From: Mesorhizobium sp. | Lineage (GTDB): Bacteria > Pseudomonadota > Alphaproteobacteria > Rhizobiales > Rhizobiaceae | Assembly: GCA_027492275.1 (NCBI GenBank) | Contig: JAPUFC010000044.1 | Location: 1 to 64,000, forward strand | Length of the DNA stretch: 64,000 nt | Direction of reading: 5' to 3' | Notes under the pieces: generated by a model | Told to the model about the DNA's origin: nothing | Databases searched by the model: none | The model's input: only the letters and a program-made list of their open reading frames with translations | Shown here: positions 17,278-26,086 of the stretch, one piece after another | How positions within the stretch are numbered: position 1 is the stretch's first letter | Layout of the letters: each line of letters opens with the position of its first letter | Program-made: the position numbers and the translations under genes

Positions 17278-17392
17278 GCGCCCCCTCCGGCCCTGCGGGC
17301 CACCTCCCCCGCTTCGCAGGGGAGATGCCGGCCGCGACCGGTAATCCTCCCCCGTTTACGGGGGAGGTGGCCCGAAGGGCCGGAGGGGGCGC
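17278..17392. repeat. Composite inverted-end repeat, copy 2
   Basis: The ends GCGCCCCCTCCGGCC and its exact complement are 15-bp inverted repeats. The GTTTAC hairpin module lies on the right and the CTTCG module on the left, so this copy is in the opposite orientation to copies 1, 4 and 5. It separates xdhA from xdhB inside the operon, where its hairpins could influence mRNA stability or relative expression. Confidence 0.85.
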
Positions 17393-17420
17393 AAGCGCCG
17401 ACCTGTGAAAGGCTCGCCCC

Positions 17421-19784
17421 ATGACCTCCCACGCGCCCAACCTCGCCGCGAAGACAATCGCCGGAGGCGTGTCGACCGGGCAGCGGCACGATTCGGCGCA
17501 CAAGCATGTCGCGGGCGAGGCGGTCTATATCGACGATATGCCGGAGCCGGCGGGCACGCTGCACGGCTGCCTCGGCCTGTCGGCCAGCGCGCATGCCGAG
17601 ATCGTGTCCATGGACCTGACGGCGGTGCGGGCCGCGCCCGGCGTGGTCGAGGTGCTGACCGCCCAGGACATTCCCGGCGAGAACGACATCTCGCCGACCG
17701 GCCGCCATGACGAACCGGTGCTGGCGGACGGTCTGGTCCAGTTCCACGGCCAGCCGGTGTTCTGCGTCATCGCCGAGACGCGCGAGCAGGCGCGCCGCGC
17801 CTGCAGGCTGGCGAAGATCGAGTATTGCGAGAAGCCGTTCGTGACCGATATCGGCGAGCTCGATCCGCTGTCCCACAAACTGGTCACGCCGCCGCTGACG
17901 CTGAAACGCGGCGACGCGCGCGCGGCCATCGACGCCGCGCCGCGCCGCGTCAAAGGCCGGATGCGGGTCGGCGGGCAGGACCATTTCTATCTCGAAGGGC
18001 AGATCGCCCTCGCCGTTCCGGGCGAGGACGACGACGTCACCGTCCATTCCTCGACGCAGCATCCGAGCGAGGTGCAGCACATGGTGGCGCATGCGCTGGG
18101 CGTGCCCTCGCATGCGGTGACGGTGGAGATACGCCGCATGGGCGGCGGCTTCGGCGGCAAGGAGACGCAGGGCAACCAGTTCGCCGCGCTGGCCGCGATC
18201 GCGGCCAAGAAACTCGGGCGCGCCGTGAAAATCCGGCCCGACCGCGACGACGACATGATCGCGACCGGCAAGCGGCACGATTTCCTGATCGACTACGAGG
18301 TCGGTTTCGACGACGAAGGCGCCATCCTCGGCGTGGACTATGTCTATGCCGCGCGCTGCGGCTATTCCTCCGACCTCTCCGGTCCGGTGACGGACCGCGC
18401 GCTGTTCCATTGCGACAACGCCTATTTCTACCCGGCCGTCCAGGCGCGCTCGGCGCCGCTTTACACCAACACGGTGTCGAACACGGCGTTTCGCGGCTTC
18501 GGCGGACCGCAGGGCATGGTCGGCGCGGAGCGCGTGATCGAGGAAATTGCCTTCGCGGTCGGAAAGGACCCGCTCGACATCCGCAAACGCAATTTCTACG
18601 GGCAGTCTGGCGACAAGGCGGGCGAGCGGGACGTGACGCCCTATCACCAGCGGGTCGAGGACAACATCGTCCACCAGATCGTCGCCGAGCTGGAGGCGGA
18701 CGCGGCCTATGCGCGGCGGCGGCGCGAGATCGCCGCCTTCAACGCCAACAGCCGAATCGTCAAGCGCGGGCTGGCGCTGACGCCGGTGAAGTTTGGCATC
18801 TCCTTTACCGCCACGCACTACAACCAGGCCGGCGCGCTGGTGCATGTCTACACGGACGGCTCGGTGCACCTGAACCATGGCGGCACCGAGATGGGGCAGG
18901 GGCTCTATGTCAAGGTCGCGCAGGTGGTGGCGGAAGAGTTCCAGATCGACATCGACCAGGTGAAGATCACCGCGACGACCACAGGCAAGGTGCCCAACAC
19001 CTCGGCGACGGCGGCCTCGTCCGGCGCGGATCTGAACGGCATGGCCGCGCAGGACGGCGCGCGGCAGATCAAGACGCGGCTGGCCGATTTCGCCGCGGAC
19101 ACATACAGCGTGCCGGTCGAGCAGGTGAAGTTCCTGCCCAACCGGGTCCGTATCGGCAACCAGGAGATCGCTTTCGCAGACCTGGTGAAGCAGGCCTACA
19201 TGGCGCGCATCCAGCTTTCGGCGGCGGGCTTCTACAAGACGCCGAAGATCCACTGGAACCGCGACACGGGCGAGGGCCATCCCTTCTATTATTTCGCCTA
19301 CGGCGCGGCCTGTGCGGAAGTATCCATCGACACGCTGACCGGCGAATACATGGTCGAGCGGGTCGACGTGCTGCACGAGGTCGGCCGCTCGCTGAACCCG
19401 GCCATCGATCTCGGCCAGGTGGAGGGCGGCTTCGTGCAGGGCATGGGCTGGCTGACCACCGAGGAGCTGTGGTGGGACGAGAAGGGCCGGCTGCGCACGC
19501 ATGCGCCGTCGACCTACAAGATTCCGCTGGCCTCGGATCGCCCCAAGGTCTTCAACGTGAAGCTGGCGGACTGGTCGAAGAACCGCGAGCCCACCGTGCA
19601 CCGCTCCAAGGCGGTCGGGGAGCCGCCCTTCATGCTGGGAATGTGCGTGCTGCACGCGCTGTCGGACGCGGTGGCGAGCGTGGCGGAGCATCGCGTCTGT
19701 CCGCGCCTCGACGCGCCGGCGACGCCGGAGCGCGTGCTGATGGCCGTGGAGCGGCTGAGGGCGGAGGCAGGACAAACGCCGTGA
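17421..19784 (+). CDS. xdhB: Xanthine dehydrogenase molybdopterin-binding large subunit
   Basis: A 787-residue catalytic subunit. After HKHVAGEAVYIDDMPEP it shows the molybdopterin-contacting loops RRMGGGFGGKETQGNQFAA (near residue 237) and NTAFRGFGGPQGM (near residue 355, with the substrate-orienting Arg). NHGGTEMGQGLYVKVAQVVA also matches, and near residue 737 AVGEPPFMLGM contains the catalytic Glu. Length and motif order match bacterial XdhB. The Mo cofactor is matured by XdhC, whose gene overlaps its stop. It hydroxylates hypoxanthine and xanthine to urate. Confidence 0.95.
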   Translation: MTSHAPNLAAKTIAGGVSTGQRHDSAHKHVAGEAVYIDDMPEPAGTLHGCLGLSASAHAEIVSMDLTAVRAAPGVVEVLTAQDIPGENDISPTGRHDEPVLADGLVQFHGQPVFCVIAETREQARRACRLAKIEYCEKPFVTDIGELDPLSHKLVTPPLTLKRGDARAAIDAAPRRVKGRMRVGGQDHFYLEGQIALAVPGEDDDVTVHSSTQHPSEVQHMVAHALGVPSHAVTVEIRRMGGGFGGKETQGNQFAALAAIAAKKLGRAVKIRPDRDDDMIATGKRHDFLIDYEVGFDDEGAILGVDYVYAARCGYSSDLSGPVTDRALFHCDNAYFYPAVQARSAPLYTNTVSNTAFRGFGGPQGMVGAERVIEEIAFAVGKDPLDIRKRNFYGQSGDKAGERDVTPYHQRVEDNIVHQIVAELEADAAYARRRREIAAFNANSRIVKRGLALTPVKFGISFTATHYNQAGALVHVYTDGSVHLNHGGTEMGQGLYVKVAQVVAEEFQIDIDQVKITATTTGKVPNTSATAASSGADLNGMAAQDGARQIKTRLADFAADTYSVPVEQVKFLPNRVRIGNQEIAFADLVKQAYMARIQLSAAGFYKTPKIHWNRDTGEGHPFYYFAYGAACAEVSIDTLTGEYMVERVDVLHEVGRSLNPAIDLGQVEGGFVQGMGWLTTEELWWDEKGRLRTHAPSTYKIPLASDRPKVFNVKLADWSKNREPTVHRSKAVGEPPFMLGMCVLHALSDAVASVAEHRVCPRLDAPATPERVLMAVERLRAEAGQTP

Positions 19785-20587
19785 GCGCGCCGCTGGCAGC
19801 GCTTCGCGCCTTCCTTGCCGCCGCGCCGCGTCTCGCCATCGTGGAGATCCGCGAGGCGCTCGGCTCCACCCCGCGCGAGACCGATGCGTGGATGCTCGTC
19901 TCGCCTAACGCCATTCTCGGCACGATCGGCGGCGGACAGCTCGAATTCCTGGCGATCGAGCGCGCCCGCGCCATGATCGAGGCGGACATCGCCGGCGACC
20001 GGCTCGACGTGCCGCTCGGCCCCGAGATCGGCCAGTGCTGCGGGGGGCGGGTCAAGATCGACATCGCGCTGGCCGACGCCGCGTCGCGGGCGGCGCTGTG
20101 GCGCCGGGCCGAGGCGGAGGAGGCGCGGCGTCCGCACGTCCTGCTGTTCGGCGGCGGGCATGTCGGGCATGCGATGGCGGCCGCCTTCGCGCTGCTGCCG
20201 CTGCGCGTCATCGTCGTGGAGACGCGCGCCGAGGCGCTGGCGGGGTTCGCGCCGGCGGTCGAGACGCGGCTGACGGCCGTGCCGGAAGACATGGTGCGGG
20301 CCGCGCCCGCCGGCTCGGCCGTCGTGGTGCTGACGCACGACCATGCGCTGGACTTCCTGATCGTGGCGGAAGCGCTGAAGCGTGACGACGCCGCCTATGT
20401 CGGCATGATCGGATCGAAGACCAAGAAGGCGACCTTCCGAAGCTGGTATCTCAGGACCGCGGGCGGCACGGAGGCGGCCTTCGCGCGGCTTGTCTCGCCG
20501 ATCGGCGGCGACGCCGTGAAGGACAAGCGCCCGGCCGTCATCGCCGCGCTGGCCGCCGCCGAGATCGTCACGGCGCTGGCGCGCTGA
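19781..20587 (+). CDS. xdhC: Xanthine dehydrogenase accessory protein
   Basis: A 268-residue molybdenum-cofactor sulfuration/insertion chaperone for XdhAB. The GTG start overlaps the xdhB stop (GTGA), showing tight coupling. The N-terminal XdhC domain has EIREALGSTPRETDAWMLV, GTIGGGQLEFLAIE and QCCGGRVKI with conserved Cys-Cys. The C-terminal Rossmann domain starts LLFGGGHVGHAMAAAF near residue 123 and includes VLTHDHALDFLI and YVGMIGSKTKK. It completes the plus-strand uraH-xdhABC operon. Confidence 0.93.
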   Translation: MSAPLAALRAFLAAAPRLAIVEIREALGSTPRETDAWMLVSPNAILGTIGGGQLEFLAIERARAMIEADIAGDRLDVPLGPEIGQCCGGRVKIDIALADAASRAALWRRAEAEEARRPHVLLFGGGHVGHAMAAAFALLPLRVIVVETRAEALAGFAPAVETRLTAVPEDMVRAAPAGSAVVVLTHDHALDFLIVAEALKRDDAAYVGMIGSKTKKATFRSWYLRTAGGTEAAFARLVSPIGGDAVKDKRPAVIAALAAAEIVTALAR

Positions 20588-20673
20588 GGCGGCAGGCGCA
20601 ATTGGTCACACTGTGGCGGAACTTTGGCATCACACCGCCGTTACCCGGTCATTGCAACTGGGGAGTATCCGTC

Positions 20674-20748
20674 ATGCATGGCATCATCTACCTCGTCGGC
20701 CTCGTCGTCGTCGTCCTGTTCATCCTGTCCGCCCTCGGGCTGCGCTAG
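20674..20748 (+). CDS. 24-residue hydrophobic miniprotein
   Basis: The ORF has an ATG at 20674 behind GGGGAG (8-nt spacer) and encodes MHGIIYLVGLVVVVLFILSA ending LGLR. It would be a single transmembrane helix with a short basic C-terminus. The stop lies 15 nt before the next gene, whose AAGGAGG ribosome-binding site follows directly. The ribosome-binding site, position and purely hydrophobic composition support a real small gene, co-transcribed with the 296-residue membrane protein. No function is known. Confidence 0.55.
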   Translation: MHGIIYLVGLVVVVLFILSALGLR

Positions 20749-20763
20749 ACAAGGAGGCAACCC

Positions 20764-21654
20764 ATGTCGATCGCTGAAAGCTCTGCCGGCCGCTCGGCCG
20801 TTATCGTGGACGAAACCGCGGCCGGAGAGGGGCGCGCTTCCTATGTGGACTGGCCGGCGATCTTCGCCGGCGTGGTCGTGGCCAGCGCCATCTCCTTCAT
20901 CCTGCTCACCTTCGGTTCGGCCATCGGCCTGTCGATGACGTCGGCGCGGGAAGGCCAATCCGCGTCGCTGTTCTGGATCGCGGTGGTCGGCGGCCTGTGG
21001 ATACTCTGGGTGCATCTCGTGGCCTCCTTCGCGGGCGGCTATCTCACCGGGCGCATGCGCCGGCGCATCGGCGACGCGACCGAATATGAATCGGACGTTC
21101 GCGACGGTTCGAACGGCGTCGTGACCTGGGGCCTGGCGACGCTTGTGGCGGCCGTGATCGCCTGGTCGGGCGTCGTCGGCGCGGCCAATGTCGCCGGACA
21201 GGCGGCGGGCGCCGTCGCCAGCGCCGCGGGTCAGGCGGCATCCGAGCCGGCCGCGATGCTGGTCGACCGCACGCTGCGCGGACGGCCCGATGCGCCGGCC
21301 GTCAGCGACGCCGAGCGCGACGCCATCGGGCGCATCCTCGTGTCGGCCGCGACGAGCGAAACCGGCATCGACCAGTCGGACCGCGACTACCTGGCCGGCG
21401 TGGTGGCGGCGCGCGCCGGCATCCCTCCGGAAGAGGCGCAGGCCCGCATCGATCAGGTCGTGACCCAGGCGCGGGAACTCGAGGCGACGGCCCGCGACGC
21501 GGCGGAAAGCGCCCGGCGCGCCTCGATCATCGCGGCCTTCCTGACGGCGGCGGCGCTGGCGATCGGCGCGGCGGTGTCCTATTTCGCGGCGGCCATGGGC
21601 GGCAACCATCGCGACAAGCAGACCGTGGTCGAGGGCTGGTACAGGCCTTGGTGA
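20764..21654 (+). CDS. Hypothetical multi-pass membrane protein
   Basis: A 296-residue protein with about four hydrophobic segments: residues 29-55 (IFAAGVVV-type helix), 68-92, 120-140 and a C-terminal helix near 262-282. Between the third and fourth lies an Ala-rich soluble stretch with repeated small residues (AAGAVASAAGQAASEPAAML) and a charged helical region that may be coiled coil. GYLTGRMRRRIGDATEYESD is a cytoplasm-type basic loop. The family resembles unassigned 'PhnA-like' or hypothetical membrane proteins of rhizobia, and no function is claimed. It follows the 24-residue miniprotein by 15 nt and ends at a terminator shared with dps. Confidence 0.75.
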   Translation: MSIAESSAGRSAVIVDETAAGEGRASYVDWPAIFAGVVVASAISFILLTFGSAIGLSMTSAREGQSASLFWIAVVGGLWILWVHLVASFAGGYLTGRMRRRIGDATEYESDVRDGSNGVVTWGLATLVAAVIAWSGVVGAANVAGQAAGAVASAAGQAASEPAAMLVDRTLRGRPDAPAVSDAERDAIGRILVSAATSETGIDQSDRDYLAGVVAARAGIPPEEAQARIDQVVTQARELEATARDAAESARRASIIAAFLTAAALAIGAAVSYFAAAMGGNHRDKQTVVEGWYRPW

Positions 21655-21690
21655 CCGCCGCGACGATCCAAATCGTCTGAACCAAGAGAA

Positions 21691-21714
21691 AGGGCCGTGC
21701 GAACGGCCCTTTTC
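21691..21714. terminator. Bidirectional intrinsic terminator
   Basis: AGGGCCGT and ACGGCCCT form a perfect 8-bp stem with a 4-nt loop, followed on the plus strand by TTTT and preceded on the other side by an A-rich run. It lies between the convergent membrane-protein gene and dps and can serve both. Confidence 0.8.
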
Positions 21715-21730
21715 CTGTTCGGACCCGTTG

Positions 21731-22213
21731 TTAGCCCTGCATGTGCGATTCCAGGAACCACAGCATCTTGTCGAGCGAGCGGGAATAGGCGGTGAAGATG
21801 TCGGCGGCATCGGCGTCGCCCGCCTCGTCGGCCTGGTCGATCGCCTCGCGCGCCAGCTTCGCGGTGTCGGCATAGCGGTCGATCAGCGCCGCGAGATGGT
21901 CCTTGATGGAAGAAATGTCGGTCGGATAGGGCGCCAGCGGCGTCTCCTTGGCAACCACCTGCGCCGTGCCCAGGGCGGTGCCGCCGAGCTGCACCGCCCG
22001 TTCGGCGATGGTGTCGACATGGCCGTCCAGCTCCTTGCGGAAGCCGTCCAGCATCTCGTGCACGGCGATGAATTGCGGACCCTTCACGTTCCAGTGCGCC
22101 TGCTTGGTGATGAGCGCGAGGTCGATCGCGTCGGCGAGCCGCCCGTTGAGCAGCTCGATCGACACCTTGCGGGCATTCGATTTCAGGTCGTTGCGCGTGT
22201 CGTGCAGTTTCAT
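21731..22213 (-). CDS. dps: Dps-family DNA-binding ferritin-like protein
   Basis: A 160-residue four-helix protein of the Dps/miniferritin family, which oxidises and stores iron with peroxide and coats DNA in starvation. The ferroxidase-site residues are in [20 protein letters not shown] and [20 protein letters not shown] (His, His, Asp, Glu across the dimer interface). A basic N-terminal tail (NDLKSNARK) may bind DNA. GGGAGAAAGACG precedes the ATG. It is convergent with the membrane protein and shares its terminator. Confidence 0.93.
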   Translation of the reverse strand: MKLHDTRNDLKSNARKVSIELLNGRLADAIDLALITKQAHWNVKGPQFIAVHEMLDGFRKELDGHVDTIAERAVQLGGTALGTAQVVAKETPLAPYPTDISSIKDHLAALIDRYADTAKLAREAIDQADEAGDADAADIFTAYSRSLDKMLWFLESHMQG

Positions 22214-22290
22214 CGTCTTTCTCCCTCGAAAAGATATTCGGCCTCAGGAAGATAGGCATCGGGCGTTCGCATGCGAGATGCGCTCCGAAA

Positions 22291-23211
22291 CTATTTTCCG
22301 GCGAGGATGTCGCCGATCAGACGCTGGCAGCGCTCGGTCATGAAGTCGAGCAGGACGCGCATCTTCGGGTCCTGGAATTTCCTGTGCGGGTAGATGGCGG
22401 CGAGCTTGATCGGCGTCGGCGGCGTGTCGGCCAGCACGACCTTCAGGCGGCGGTCGCGGATGAAGGGCTCGACCTCGAAGCGCGGCTTGTTGACGATGCC
22501 GCGCCCGGCCAGCGCCCAGCCCGTCAGCACGTCGCCGTCGTCGGAATCGAACGGGCCGCCGACCTCCAGCTTGACGATGCCGGCGGGGGTGCGCAACGCC
22601 CAGAAATGCTCCCTCAGGCCGGGATAGCGCAGCATCAGGCAGGCATGCGCGCGGCCGAGCAGGTCCTGCGGCGTCGCCGGTTCGCCGCGCGCCTCCAGAT
22701 ATTTCGGCGACGCCACCAGCACCCGCTCGCAATCGAGGATGCCGCGCATGGTGAGGCTGGAATCCTCCAGCACGCCGAGGCGGAAGGCGACGTCGATGCC
22801 TTCGCGCATGATGTCGACCTCATGGTCCGACAGGCGCAGCCGCACCTCGATCTCGGGGTAGCGGTCGTGGAATTCCGGGATTCCCGAGGCGATCAGCCGC
22901 CGGCCCAAGCCCAGCGGCGCGGTGACGCGCAGCGTGCCGCGCGGCTGGCCCGACAGCGCTGCGATCCCGGCCTCGGCCTCGCTGACGGCCTCCAGCACCT
23001 TCTTCGCACCGGCGTAGAAGACATGCCCGTGCTCGGTCGGCGTGAGCTGGCGCGTGGTGCGGTTGAGCAGGCGCACGCCGAGATATTTTTCCAGTTCCTT
23101 GATGCGGTTCGAGGCCACGGCCGGCGACAGGCGCATGTCGCGGCCGGCGGTCGAGAGACTGCCGAGCTCGACGACGCGAACGAAGACGGCGATGTTGTCG
23201 AGATAGGCCAT
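22291..23211 (-). CDS. LysR-family transcriptional regulator, likely of purine catabolism
   Basis: A 306-residue LysR protein. The N-terminal winged helix-turn-helix includes VRVVELGSLSTAGRDMRLSP and AVASNRIKELEKYLGVRLLN, followed by TRQLTPTEHG. The effector-binding domain begins near residue 90 (GTLRVTAPLGLGRRL). It is divergent from the urate oxidase gene (143 nt apart), the classic arrangement for a LysR protein and its target. The intergenic region holds a 19-bp motif also found between puuE-uraD and uraH, suggesting it controls the whole urate pathway. The inducer is not known; urate or a downstream ureide would be logical. Confidence 0.9.
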   Translation of the reverse strand: MAYLDNIAVFVRVVELGSLSTAGRDMRLSPAVASNRIKELEKYLGVRLLNRTTRQLTPTEHGHVFYAGAKKVLEAVSEAEAGIAALSGQPRGTLRVTAPLGLGRRLIASGIPEFHDRYPEIEVRLRLSDHEVDIMREGIDVAFRLGVLEDSSLTMRGILDCERVLVASPKYLEARGEPATPQDLLGRAHACLMLRYPGLREHFWALRTPAGIVKLEVGGPFDSDDGDVLTGWALAGRGIVNKPRFEVEPFIRDRRLKVVLADTPPTPIKLAAIYPHRKFQDPKMRVLLDFMTERCQRLIGDILAGK

Positions 23212-23249
23212 GAGCGGGCAAGTCCGGTTCGAAGGTGGCCCAGTATTCT

Positions 23250-23268
23250 TCGGATTTTTTTGAAAGTC
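23250..23268. promoter_or_regulatory. Candidate operator in the lysR/puuD divergent promoter
   Basis: TCGGATTTTTTTGAAAGTC is 39-57 nt upstream of the lysR start and 87-105 nt upstream of puuD. It matches the site at 15260-15278 at 16 of 19 positions, with TTTTTGAAAGTC identical. Finding the same AT-rich block in the only two divergent purine promoters suggests a common regulator, probably the adjacent LysR protein. Confidence 0.5.
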
Positions 23269-23354
23269 ATCGACCCACTTTGCTCTTTCCGCCGGCGCGC
23301 CAGGTCGTAAAGTCGCAGGCCGGGGCGGGAAGCGCGCGCCCCAAGGGGCTGCCG

Positions 23355-24572
23355 ATGACCGATGTCGCGATTTTCTGGGAATGGCTGAGCTTCGGCGTCC
23401 GCTGGCTGCACGTCATCACCGCGATCGCCTGGATCGGTTCCTCCTTCTATTTCATCGCGCTGGATCTCGGGCTGGTCCAGCGGCCCGGCCTGCCGGAAGG
23501 CGCGCATGGCGAGGAGTGGCAGGTCCATGGCGGCGGCTTCTACCATATCCAGAAATATCTGGTCGCGCCGGCCGCCATGCCCGAGCATCTCACCTGGTTC
23601 AAATGGGAATCCTACTGGACGTGGATGTCGGGCTTCGCGCTGCTGTGCGTCGTCTATTACGGCAGCGCCGAGCTGTTCCTGATCGACCGCAACGTGCTCG
23701 ACGTCTCGGCGACGACGGCCATCCTCCTGTCGCTGGCCTGCATCGGCGCGGGCTGGGTGCTCTACGACCTCCTGTGCCGGCTGTTCTACGACCGGAGCGA
23801 CACGCTGCTGATGGTGCTGCTCTATGGCGTGCTGGTGTTCATCGCCTGGGGGCTGACGCATCTCTTTTCCGGGCGCGCGGCCTTCCTGCATCTCGGCGCG
23901 ATCACCGCGACGATCATGTCGTGCAACGTCTTCATGGTGATCATCCCCAACCAGAAGATCGTCGTGGCCGACCTCAAGGCGGGCCGCAGGCCGGACGCGA
24001 AATACGGCAAGATCGCCAAGACGCGCTCGCTGCACAACAACTACCTGACGCTGCCGGTCATCTTCCTGATGCTGTCGAACCACTATCCGCTGGCCTTCGG
24101 CACGCAATTCAACTGGGTGATCGCGTCGCTGGTTTTCCTGATCGGCGTGCTGATCCGCCACTATTTCAACACGGTGCACAAGCGGGCCGGCAACCCGACC
24201 TGGACCTGGCTGGGCGCGGCGGTGCTGTTCATCGTCATCATCTGGCTGTCGACCGTGCCGAAGGTGCTGACCGGCGAGCCGAAGCTGTCGCTGGCGGGCG
24301 AACGATTCGTCGCCTCGGCGCATTTCCAGGCGGTGCGCGACACGGTGCTGGGCCGCTGCGCCATGTGCCATGCGGCCGAGCCGTCCTATGAAGGCATCCT
24401 GCATGCGCCGAAGGGCGTGGCGCTGGACACGGATGCGGCCATCGGCGAACATGCGCGCGAGATTTATCTGCAAGCCGGCCGCAGCCACGCCATGCCGCCC
24501 GGCAACGTCACGCAGATCACGCCGCGCGAGCGCGCGCTGCTGGTTGCCTGGTTCGAGGAGGCGCGGCGGTGA
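23355..24572 (+). CDS. puuD: Membrane urate oxidase with cytochrome c domain
   Basis: A 405-residue integral membrane enzyme that oxidises urate to 5-hydroxyisourate without making H2O2, passing electrons to the respiratory chain. The N-terminal 290 residues (urate oxidase N domain) hold about eight transmembrane helices with conserved His in WLHVITAIAWIGSSFYFIAL and GLTHLFSGRAAF. The C-terminal cytochrome c has the haem motif CAMCH near residue 336 and a Met ligand in AMPPGN. The start at 23355 is taken because upstream in-frame residues lack homology. It is divergent from lysR and followed by a repeat and guaD. Confidence 0.92.
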   Translation: MTDVAIFWEWLSFGVRWLHVITAIAWIGSSFYFIALDLGLVQRPGLPEGAHGEEWQVHGGGFYHIQKYLVAPAAMPEHLTWFKWESYWTWMSGFALLCVVYYGSAELFLIDRNVLDVSATTAILLSLACIGAGWVLYDLLCRLFYDRSDTLLMVLLYGVLVFIAWGLTHLFSGRAAFLHLGAITATIMSCNVFMVIIPNQKIVVADLKAGRRPDAKYGKIAKTRSLHNNYLTLPVIFLMLSNHYPLAFGTQFNWVIASLVFLIGVLIRHYFNTVHKRAGNPTWTWLGAAVLFIVIIWLSTVPKVLTGEPKLSLAGERFVASAHFQAVRDTVLGRCAMCHAAEPSYEGILHAPKGVALDTDAAIGEHAREIYLQAGRSHAMPPGNVTQITPRERALLVAWFEEARR

Positions 24573-24580
24573 CGGCTCCG

Positions 24581-24698
24581 GCGCCCCCTCCGTCCCTCCG
24601 GGCCACCTCCCCCCCTGCGCAGGGGCGGAGATGGCGGCCGCCGCGCCTGATCCTCCCCCGTTTACGGGGGAGGTGGCCCGAAGGGCCGGAGGGGGCGC
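24581..24698. repeat. Composite inverted-end repeat, copy 3
   Basis: The ends are GCGCCCCCTCCG and its complement. It has the same orientation as copy 2, with the GTTTAC hairpin module on the right. It fills most of the 172-nt gap between puuD and guaD; the guaD ATG is 47 nt past its end. Confidence 0.85.
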
Positions 24699-24744
24699 TT
24701 GCCAGGGCACGAGTCGCAACGCCCCGCAATCAACGGACACGGCC

Positions 24745-26058
24745 ATGACCGACCTCCTCCTGCGCGGCCGCACGCTGTCCTTCCTGCGCTGGCCGGACGC
24801 GCCCGACGACTATTCGGCCTGCCGCTACGAGGAGGATGGGGGGCTGTTGATCCGGAACGGCAAGATCGCCGCCGCCGGCGCTTTCGCCGATGTCCAGGCG
24901 CAGGCAGGCGAGGGCGTCACAACCGTCGACCACCGTCCGCATCTGCTGCTGCCGGGCTTCATCGACGCCCATATCCACATGCCGCAGGCGCAGGTGATCG
25001 CCTCCTACGGCGCGGAGCTGCTCGACTGGCTGAACGACTACACCTTTCCCGAGGAAACGAAATTCCGCGACAGCCAGCACGGGCGGCGCATCGCGCGGCT
25101 GTTCCTCGACGAGGTGATCCGCCACGGCACGACCACGGTGGCGGCGTACTGCACCGTGCACAAGGCATCCGCCGAGGCCTTCTTCGCCGAGGCGCTGTCG
25201 CGCGACATGCTGGTGATCGCCGGAAAGTGCCTGATGGACCGCAACGCGCCGGAAGGGCTGACCGACACCGCGCGATCCGGCTATGACGATACCAAGGCCC
25301 TCATCGCCGAGTGGCACGGCAGGGGCCGGCTCCACTACGCCGTCACGCCGCGCTTCGCCATCACCTCGACGGAGGAACAGCTCGACTTGGCCGGCGCGCT
25401 GGTGCGCGAGCATCCCGGCCTGCACATGCAGACGCACCTGTCGGAGAACCATGCCGAGATCGCGCTGACGCAGTCGCTGTTCCCATGGTCGCGCGACTAT
25501 ACGGACGTCTACGAACGCTACGGGCTGCTGGGTCAAAAGTCGCTGTTCGGGCACTGCGTCCATCTGTCGGAGCGCGAGGCGGACGCGCTGTCGGACAGCG
25601 GCTCGGTGGCGGTGTTCTGCCCGACCTCGAACTTGTTCCTCGGCTCCGGCCTGTTCGACTACCAGCGCTACCGGCGGCGTCGAAAACCGCTGCGCATCGC
25701 GGAGGCCACCGATGTCGGCGGCGGCACCAACTATTCCATGCTGCGCACCATGGACGAGGGCTACAAGGTGATCGCGCTCAACGGCGAGAAGCTGAACCCG
25801 CTCGCCGCGTTCTGGCAGATCACGCGCGGCAACGCCGAGGCGCTATCGATCGCGGACCGCGCGGGCACGCTGGAGCCGGGCACGGACGCCGATATCGTCG
25901 TGCTGGATTCCTCCGCCATTCCCGCCATGCGGCTGCGGATGGAAACGGTCAACTCGCTTGCCGAAGAGCTTTTTCTGCTGCAGACACTGGGCGACGACCG
26001 GGCGATATGCGAGGTCTATGTCGCCGGCCGGCCAGCCAAGTCCGCGATCCCCGCGTAA
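24745..26058 (+). CDS. guaD: Guanine deaminase
   Basis: A 437-residue amidohydrolase converting guanine to xanthine and ammonia. The metal-binding signature PGFIDAHIHMPQ is near residue 71. THLSENHAEI (His plus Glu), HCVHLSEREADAL and EATDVGGGTNYSMLRTMDEG complete the family set; DVGGGT supplies the metal-binding Asp. SNLFLGSGLF is a typical GuaD segment. It feeds xanthine into XdhAB. It lies downstream of puuD across a repeat and upstream of a UPF0303 gene and glycerate kinase. Confidence 0.94.
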   Translation: MTDLLLRGRTLSFLRWPDAPDDYSACRYEEDGGLLIRNGKIAAAGAFADVQAQAGEGVTTVDHRPHLLLPGFIDAHIHMPQAQVIASYGAELLDWLNDYTFPEETKFRDSQHGRRIARLFLDEVIRHGTTTVAAYCTVHKASAEAFFAEALSRDMLVIAGKCLMDRNAPEGLTDTARSGYDDTKALIAEWHGRGRLHYAVTPRFAITSTEEQLDLAGALVREHPGLHMQTHLSENHAEIALTQSLFPWSRDYTDVYERYGLLGQKSLFGHCVHLSEREADALSDSGSVAVFCPTSNLFLGSGLFDYQRYRRRRKPLRIAEATDVGGGTNYSMLRTMDEGYKVIALNGEKLNPLAAFWQITRGNAEALSIADRAGTLEPGTDADIVVLDSSAIPAMRLRMETVNSLAEELFLLQTLGDDRAICEVYVAGRPAKSAIPA

Positions 26059-26086
26059 GGCCGGCGGGCGGAGAGCGGGAGGGAGA

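Noticed and set aside
17235-19775. 846-residue minus-strand frame opposite xdhB
   Set aside because: It is an exact shadow of xdhB, whose Mo-site motifs prove the plus strand is coding.
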